Source: Apostichopus japonicus
Lineage: Eukaryota > Echinodermata > Holothuroidea > Aspidochirotida > Stichopodidae
Length of the DNA: 64,000 nt
Reading direction: 5' to 3'
Assembly: GCF_037975245.1 (NCBI RefSeq)
Contig: NC_092576.1
Coordinates: forward strand, 1,917,501-1,981,500
A program made the position numbers and the translations under genes. The notes below the pieces were generated by a model. It worked only from the letters and a program-made list of their open reading frames with translations, did not search any database and was not told where the DNA came from. Positions within the stretch are counted from its first letter, which is position 1; the number at the start of each line of letters is the position of its first letter. This document shows positions 56,701-64,000 of this stretch, piece after piece.

Positions 56701-59440
56701 CCTACCTGCTAAGCCTGGTACGTATCCTTGATGGGGCACGTGGAGGGGGTTTTTCCCCAAACAGACTACCGTGTGCCCTCCCCCACACAAATTTTGTGCA
56801 ACCACCAAGATTTCCCCTTTAACCCCCCCCCCCCCTCGCCCACCCCCACAAGTCGGACGTCCTGGCTATGGGATCTGCTACAGTATACTTAAAACCATAT
56901 ATATATATATATATATATATATTAATATATGTGTGTGTAGGCTATACGTAGCATAGAACCTAACGTTACAAAACCTGTATAGTTTTGAATTATTTATTCT
57001 CGTTTGACTTCACCATATATCCTATAGCTTTTAGATAAATTCTTATAATAAGTTGAAATACGTGCAAATATTGTTGCACTTTACTCTCTCGTGGCGTTCT
57101 CATCTTCTTCCCTTTTCTTCTTTTTGGTTCTAGTGATGGATCGATTACATTCCCGTCGCTTTTCGCTCGATCTTATAATTTGCGAACACAACTTTTTTTT
57201 TTCTCAAGCCCCTTTTGTGTTTTTTTGTGTTTTTTGTTTTAATGTGTGGGAATAAAACCAACTGGTTTCCGTAGCAGCGCCGGCATTTCGTTAATTTTGT
57301 TCGACAGTTTTCGTTGACATAACACTCTCTTAACTAAAGAATTCGTTTGATGAAAAATTTATACGAAAGAAAAAGAGATATATGGGGAAAAAAGTCAGAC
57401 ATTGTTAAAGGGACTGTACAGCCTACGTACGTGTACTTAACTTCTTTTTTTTTCAAATTTTAAAAGGAATATTTCGGGAAGACCGGCTAGGAAGAATTCT
57501 GACCAAATCATTGCCTTCGAAAATAATACGGAGAAGGAAGGAAGGAAAGGGCAGAACGGACGCTGCTATACATTTCGCTCCCATTCCCTCCTCCTAATCG
57601 AAGATGGCGAAACAATGCCTTCTTACGCACCCCCCCCCCCTACCCCATTCATTTACGTACGCCTCCCCGCGCACGGGCAACCGTTTTCTTTTTTATATAG
57701 AAAGTTTTGACATCAACACAAAACTGTTTCATAAGGGGAAAAGCCAAACAAAAAACAAATTCCAGCGATTATTTAGCAGACAACAAATGTTAATTAAGTA
57801 GAACGCCATAGGCCCTCTTTAATCCCAGATATCATGTTGACAATTTTCAATATTTAGACATTTTTCTTGGTTTTTAGTAATTTCGATGCAAAATAATAGG
57901 TGACTGTTTCTTGTCTTAGTTTGATTGATTGTCAAGTCAAGGAGAATTTTAATTTTTGTCGTTTACCAAAAAGAGAGCAAATATCGTCAAAATTAATTTA
58001 AAAAGTACTAATCCAAAAGAAAATTTCGTCTAGAACGGAAGGACATTGAGCAAAATTAAAATATATGGTTCATCATTTGTCAGTAATGAGGGTTTTTTTG
58101 TTGTTGGGGGAGGGGATTTGAATAATATTGATGATCCAAGGAACGCGCCAAAGGACAAAGACAATATGATATATTATTTTTGTTTTGCGATTGCAATATA
58201 TCAAAATTATTTACAAACATTTCGTAGAAGTTAGAAATTAACCGAGTAGTGTACATGTCAAGAGAGTTAAATATTATTGCGCGAAAACGTGGAAGCTTTG
58301 CCAGTACCGTGTAGTATAGAGGGAGCCCTTTATATCTTGTCAAGCGCAACTATCACGGATTATTGTTCTGCTTGTTAAAACAAATAACTCTTTTAACAGC
58401 TCGACTTTTTAGAAGATCAATCATTGTTTTTCTGTCTTTATTTCTTCCAACAACTCCCAAAACTAATCTCATCACTGAAACATAACTGTTTCATAACCGT
58501 AACGAGACAAACAAGCACAGTGCACTTACATAATATATCTTATCTATCCCCCCCCCCCCCCACACCCGCCAATTTTCTACGCCGCAGTGGAAGCTTCGAT
58601 GATCCATGCAATAAAAGTCCATTTTTCTGTCACGTCACAACTTTTTATTCAATTTGATTTCAACTTTATTATTATCCCAAAGAAAGGTAAATACATAAAT
58701 TGGTTGATGTCGGTGGTTTTATAGAGGGACAGGGTAAATTACCTCAAAGGAGACTTTACAAGCGCCAGTGGCCTAAATTGCTACGTTTACTTTAATTATA
58801 TATAGTGTTTTAGCCTATTATCATAGTAGAAATTAGTACTACTCCTTTTAAGGGAATATCTTGAGGAATTAGAAACATTTTATCCGCAAAGGTCAATTGT
58901 TTTTTTTTTAAACTCAGCAATTCATATGCCATTAAAGGTACCCGGGTACATGGATATAGATGACAGATTTACAAGACAATGAACTATTGTATTAATGACA
59001 ACACATGCATGAATTAATATTAAACAATAGACACTTTTACAATGAATGACCTTCCAACTTTTGCTGAAATTAAAACACAAATGCTTACCTCACTGTTCAA
59101 TCTTGCTCCGGAAAACCTAAGAAGACAAAAAATAGTAAATATTGAAAATGAAAAAAAAAATGGTACAACCAAACGTGTTTTTGGTCCGGGAAGGGGAAGG
59201 TAGCAGAGGGGGTATAAATGTGTTATCACAAAATTATATTACATTTAGCAATATCCACATTGCAACCTTCATAAGTCATATTTGAGGAAACTGAAACCAT
59301 TATTAATAATTCACCATTACCACATGTACAACAGCTCTCGTCATACAGTCATACGTCATACAGTTCTTAATGAGTTTGGTTGCATTAGGATCAACCGGAC
59401 ATAAGAAATATTGTACTGTTAGTTTGGCCCATTTGGTGTT

Positions 59441-59508
<68 letters not shown>

Positions 59509-62500
59509 TGTTAAAGTAATGCGGGCGCATTTGTTTCAAAGCACGGAATTTTATCAATTTGACTCATTGGCTGACGTCACAAACCGCTATATACCTTAGC
59601 GATGTCATCGAGACGATAAACAATTTATCTTATCAAACAAAAATAAAACAACAAAGCATGCAGTATTTTCAAATCGTTTGTGAGACCTTTTTCTTGATTA
59701 CGTAACTACGGCATCAACAAGAAACATCAAAGGTTAGCCGACTGTGTCCACAAATTGTTAAAATAAAAAGAGGTCATTTTCGTTATCCTTAGGTAAATCG
59801 AAGATCATCATAAATAGTAGAATATCTCTGACTCTTTGTTTGGCAGGGTAAGATTAAGGGGGTATAAAGGTATCCTCTGATTCCGGAAGAGAGGGGCAAT
59901 TATCCCTCAATAAGTGATCCCTTTTTAGGCTTGATGACAGTAATACAAATTTGAGTAACAGCACCGTAACGGTAATTTGTATTAACTCTTACCATTGAAA
60001 TGGCATGACGTAACGTGAACATGAATATTCAGTGTGTTATTGTCAGCCAGTACGTTTAGAACAATGTATTAATTCTAATACTACTATATAGATTGTCCAT
60101 TCATAACCACGCTGCAAAACACCAGTACTGACAGTTTCTAACCATTATCTAATACTTCATGATATTCGTACTGTTTATACTGTCAGTACAAGTGCTTTGA
60201 AGCGGGACATAAAATTACAATATTTCAAAGATTTTCAAAACCGGTTATGTTATTGAGTATATATCTCTGAATGTATATATACTTTTATCGTCTCTCTTGA
60301 TATTTTCGAACACATATCCCAAGCAAGGTTGCCGCTGTTCGATTAGGTCCCCCCCCCCCCGAGTGGCAGAGCGTCTCAGTTATTCATTGGATCATTAAGC
60401 TCTGCTCCTTCCCTTTTTAAAAGCTATTGCCCCCCCCTCCCCCCCCCCCCAAGAAAAAGTGAACACAAATTGCCTTTGTACCGTTGTTTTGTTTTCGGTT
60501 AAGTAAGACTTCAACAATAAGTAGAAACATATTTGTAAGCACAGTCAATTTTATCGGCAGTGACATGAACAGGTTGCTAGCATCTTAGCTGCGCTGCACG
60601 TCAACTGGATCTAATTAGCCAGATTTACTTAATTTACTTGATATCGGCCTAATTAACGCATCTCGATCTGGGCTATTGTCTTTAGTACCTTTTCGATAAT
60701 ACAGTAACAAAATATACCATTAATCAACTCTAGAAAATAATTGTATTAACTAAAATTTACTAAGGAAAGAAAGAAATTCTCAATTTGCATCCCAATCTAA
60801 TATCTAAAATGTACGTTAAATCTAAAATGTACCCGCTGTGTAATAAAACTGTCTCTACTTGGAGACTTCAAAAACATGGTTCGAAGAGGCACACTTTTTA
60901 AAATCTTGAAACCGTACGTGGAAACCAGAATAAAAACTTTTACACGTTTCTAAGATGTCATAGTAACACACGAACAGCTTAAAAAGTTTATGGTATGATG
61001 TCAAGATGGCGGAAACGTAACCCAGTCATAAAACTATTAAAGTCGATGCGAAGAAAGGGTTAAAGGGCTAATTAGATCAGTCTCGGGAGGTCAAGTAAAG
61101 GTAAAGGGTCCACATTAATGGACTGGTGGAGGTTTAAAAAGGAAAAGTCACGCGACACTTACGTGACAAAGATGAAGAATTGTTGGTACAAGCAACTATA
61201 TATAATATGAATCCATGCATCGATACATAATATATCTATATTCTTTTTGAAACATCCATATTAGTTTAAACTAAACTGTATGGTAATCAAATAAAGAATG
61301 TAAAATAATTAATTTATGGTAAAAGTTCTATGCTAGGCAACATGATCAAGGAACCTTTGAGGATGTGGGGTGGGTTTGAAGGGGGGGGGGGGGGGAGGCC
61401 TATAACCAAGATGGGCTAATGCATAAACAGTCATATAACCATTGATCCTGATGGAAAACTTGGAAAGCAAAAACGCTTGAATTTTCAAATATATTTACTT
61501 TGTTCTATATTTCTTTAGTTTGTTCATCTCTTTGCTTTGAGAGAGACTGCATAGGTAAAAGGCACGCCATTCCCCCTTCCTCTACCACAAGAAAGTCAGC
61601 GATATAAAAAATAACTATGGTAAAACAAACAGTCTGATAGCCAGAGGCGACGAGATCGAGTTCGGGCACTGGGAACAACTTAATGTATGTATCAATAATC
61701 CCATATTTGGCAGTAACCCTTTAATGAACCCCGACCCGGGGGTGTACCCCGACCCAGACCCCATTACTCCCCTCAGACCTCCTGATAGCATGCTCGATCG
61801 TCCTGAGTATATGTTATTGTTTTTGTGCAAATTTATGATAAAATAGATCTGACAATAACTGAGTAGATGACGTTATCATGACAAAGACACTGGAATGGTA
61901 AACTTGTTTGCTATATATATTAAGTAATACCCCGTAAAAATATGTTATCCACAGAAAAAAATGTCAAGTCTTCCCCTACCTAAAACAAAATCTGAACTTT
62001 GATGAGCTGTGTGTACAGAGAACATATTAACAGCTCTACAAACTTTCCAAATGTGTAACATTACAAGGAAAAATTATCAACCGCCCCCTCAAAAAGAAGA
62101 AGAAAAAGATGATAATAATTATAGAAAGGTAAAAGTTTGGAAGCATTTCCACCCACTTTGATGTATTTCCTGGAAAAGGGAACCAAAGTTCGACTTCCCC
62201 TTAAAAGTGGGACAATCAGAGTTTCAGGAATGGAAATGATCTAAACTCTGACGAAACAGTTATACAAAAGAAAGCTAAAGATTAAAATACCACTTAAAGG
62301 AGACATATCACTGTGGTAATGTAGTGTAAAGTATTGCTGTGCCATCAGATATATGTGTATACAAATATATATATATATTGTAGTTTTTATTTTATTTCGT
62401 TGGAATTCTTGAAAGCGGGAACAGTTATAGAAACATTATACTAACAATAAAATCTTACTATTTTTGTTCGTATGTTACATTTCAAGTCTCAAATTCTGCC

Positions 62501-63029
62501 TAAAGACGTTCTTAACTTAAACATTATGTGACCGATAGAAATGAAGTGTTTGTTTCGTTATTTCTAACGATAAATGTTTAGAAATATAGACACAAAAAAA
62601 AAAACACACATAGGAATAAAATATTGGGAGTCAAACTTTAGTTCGTGCTTTAGATTAATTTATTAAGAATATGATAATTATGTTTACCTTGTAAGTCCCT
62701 TGATAGAGTAGACTGTGTGGTAGTAAGCACTCGTCTCCTTAATGCCTATCCCATAATAATGATACCTATCGAAGAACAAAGCAAAATAAAAAGAGAGTTA
62801 TTTTTAAACCTAAAAGTATGTATCACACAAACTGGGAAAGCCCCCCCCCCCCAAATTTTTATTTATTTTGCTAAGTAATAACTTTGATAATATCGACGTA
62901 TCATTTAGCACTGATTTGTTTTGCTGAACCTTTAAGATACCGAACATGAATATGTATATATACTTACTTAGAATGTCCTCTCGTTCCCAGTCTCCTTGTC
63001 GTTAAGTTTGGAAATTTTTGTCTAATTGT
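44716..63029 (-). CDS. RFX6: RFX6-type winged-helix transcription factor, 3' part (14 exons)
   Basis: Exons in coding order: 62968-63029, 62688-62765, 59089-59116, 53626-53733, 53154-53231, 52002-52165, 50969-51128, 50178-50319, 49304-49413, 48755-48872, 48152-48274, 46324-46998, 45747-45935, 44716-44939. All phases agree; 2259 nt, 752 aa plus stop. The first exons encode the end of the RFX DNA-binding domain ([36 protein letters not shown]). The extended dimerisation region follows: [84 protein letters not shown]-terminal marks typical of RFX6 rather than RFX4 are [20 protein letters not shown] and the end [12 protein letters not shown]6 binds X-box motifs and in vertebrates controls endocrine pancreas and gut development (family knowledge). 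Human RFX6 is 928 aa, so roughly 175 N-terminal residues lie past base 64000. Confidence 0.95.
46999..48151. other. RFX6 intron with a palindromic element
   Basis: No exon is seen. The intron holds the palindrome at 47746-47911 and a related fragment at about 48015-48050 (CGTGCGTTACTCACAGGATT). Confidence 0.6.
47746..47911. mobile_element. palindromic MITE-like element, 166 bp
   Basis: The outer arms are nearly perfect inverted repeats: GGGGTTAATCAACGGTCTAG at the left and its complement at the right, extending about 45 bp with two mismatches. The inner part is a weaker palindrome centred on GGGCGGAGCCC. A partial arm reappears at about 48018-48040. I could not find a convincing target duplication, so the superfamily is unassigned. 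Confidence 0.7.
49535..49785 (+). mobile_element. 5'-truncated SINE, plus orientation, RFX6 intron
   Basis: The segment from TTGGGCAAGGCACTATATC to GTGTGACAAGTTACCAATGA matches the body of the SINE at 41341-41745 in opposite orientation. The tRNA-like head is missing. Confidence 0.8.
53734..59088. other. large RFX6 intron, no exon seen
   Basis: A 5.4-kb intron between the 28-nt exon and exon 53626-53733. It contains C-runs (53925, 54547, 56822, 57632, 58548), a short TA repeat at about 56899-56920, and a purine-rich stretch at 55290-55400 that opens an RKR/EEE frame. Nothing in it can be supported as a gene. Confidence 0.6.
59089..59116 (-). CDS. RFX6: 28-nt micro-exon of RFX6
   Basis: Flanked by TTCTTAG acceptor and GTAAGC donor on the minus strand. 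With the preceding AG it encodes [10 protein letters not shown], which lines up with RFSGSKLKNE in vertebrate RFX6. Inclusion keeps the frame between exons 62688-62765 and 53626-53733. It is separated from its neighbours by introns of 5.4 and 3.6 kb, so gene predictors are likely to miss it. Confidence 0.85.
59443..59507. repeat. (AT)n microsatellite, about 64 bp
   Basis: An uninterrupted AT dinucleotide run in an RFX6 intron. The frame repeating IY on the minus strand is produced by it. Confidence 0.95.
59508..62687. other. RFX6 intron, no exon seen
   Basis: About 3.2 kb of AT-rich sequence with C- or G-runs at 60350, 60431 and 61381. No conserved frame or RNA gene was recognised on either strand. 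Confidence 0.6.
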
Positions 63030-63674
63030 CTGTAAAGGAGAAAATAAAGCAACATGTTTGAAAAGAATTTGATAAACTATACGGACAGACAGACAGACAA
63101 GTTTCATGTGTGAGGTGACGTAGAGTTGCTACAGATACATATCACAGAATATAGTCTTGACCTGTTTTAGCATCCACCTCCTTCCCCCACCCCACAATAA
63201 AAGGAAAGAAAGAACAACACTAAACAAGGTAGTTAAAAATACCTCGCCTTATTTCGTAGAAAACAACTATATAAGTGCAAAAAATTGCAAAGGCAAGAAG
63301 TTGGGAAACCGACCAACTTCGGCTGAAGTAATATGAGCTTATTTAATCCTATTAGCCACAAAAATAGTGCGACTGTTCGTCATAATAATTCCTGACAAAA
63401 CTTTCAGAACAAGAAAACAAGAATAAAGGAAAACCAAAAAATATTTGTACAAAACCCCCTTATTGTGTGTCAAATGATGGAGTTGGGGGAAGGGCTAGAA
63501 GGAAGAGGTTGTCGCGTGAGGTTAAGTTCTGAAACACATTCTGCAAATGGATTGTTACCAGGTTAGATATAGATACAATCTCATCGAAAGCAAACATATA
63601 AGTGTAAATCCCCATTTGCGGATCAAAAACAAAAATACCGTCCACAATATGACCAATTTTGAAATCTTTTGTTA

Positions 63675-64000
63675 GTGGGTCAACGTGAACTACGGTCCAA
63701 TATTATATATGTACTGTTTCAATGACCCACATTAAACACTTTTCTCTCAGTGGCAAAAGTAAGCTAAGCATCAATATTATACATGAACTGTTACATTGAT
63801 CCACATTAAACACTTTCTTCATAGTGGGTCAACGTGAGCTACGTTTCTATATTATACGTTGTCTGTTTCATTGACCCACGCTGAACACGTTTATGCTCAG
63901 TGGGTAAAAGTGAGCTACGTTTCAATGTTATACATGGACTGTTATATTGACCCACAACGAACACTTTTTTGTAGTGGGTGGAACGTGAGTATACGTTCGA
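63675..64000. repeat. 74-bp tandem array with inverted repeats in each unit, runs off the window
   Basis: Four full copies and part of a fifth. Each unit opens with GTGGGTCAACGTGAGCTACG and holds TTGACCCAC about 50 bp later, so each unit can fold on itself (GTGGGTCAA pairs with TTGACCCAC). It lies in the RFX6 intron upstream of exon 62968-63029 and continues past base 64000. Confidence 0.85.

Noticed and set aside
59303-59557. Minus-strand frame with an IY repeat
   Set aside because: It is made by the (AT)n microsatellite.

Overview
The window is nuclear DNA of an invertebrate animal: AT-rich, with many short coding exons joined by GT-AG introns, long repeat-rich introns, tRNA-derived SINEs and short inverted-repeat transposons. 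The encoded proteins are close to vertebrate orthologues, and the RFX gene is a separate RFX6-type gene. This points to a deuterostome such as an echinoderm (a sea cucumber or relative would fit). That placement is an inference from general appearance, not a search result.

Five protein genes alternate in strand. (1) 638-3671, minus: part of a gene with a DUF547 domain, four exons recovered, open at both ends. (2) 6827-24895, plus: complete PSMD2 (proteasome Rpn1), 20 coding exons, 899 aa. (3) 28524-35045, minus: complete V-ATPase subunit C (ATP6V1C), 11 coding exons, 387 aa, probable non-coding first exon near 36292. (4) 37906-41039, plus: complete SNRNP35 (U11/U12-35K of the minor spliceosome), four coding exons, 393 aa with a long charged RE/RD tail. 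(5) 44716-63029, minus: the last 14 recovered exons of RFX6, 752 codons plus stop; its 5' part lies beyond base 64000. Pairs 1/2 and 3/4 are head to head; pairs 2/3 and 4/5 are tail to tail. I see no functional pathway linking them; most are housekeeping genes beside one developmental transcription factor.

Between and inside the genes are: a 1.44-kb element with perfect 8-bp target duplications (4785-6224) holding a nested 400-bp hAT-type MITE, also with perfect 8-bp duplications; a second such MITE inside PSMD2 intron 16; a 705-bp inverted-end element inside PSMD2 intron 5; two SINE families; a palindromic element; and at least ten tandem arrays.

Two patterns deserve attention. First, tandem arrays repeatedly begin at, or include, an exon-intron junction, so extra copies of exon ends and splice sites lie in the introns (DUF547 gene, PSMD2 introns 5 and 16, two ATP6V1C introns). 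Second, two introns carry U12-type donors (GTATCCTTT). The PSMD2 one has a perfect U12 branch site. The DUF547 one has had its donor copied twice by a 60-bp tandem repeat. I found no wholly new system with a clear function.
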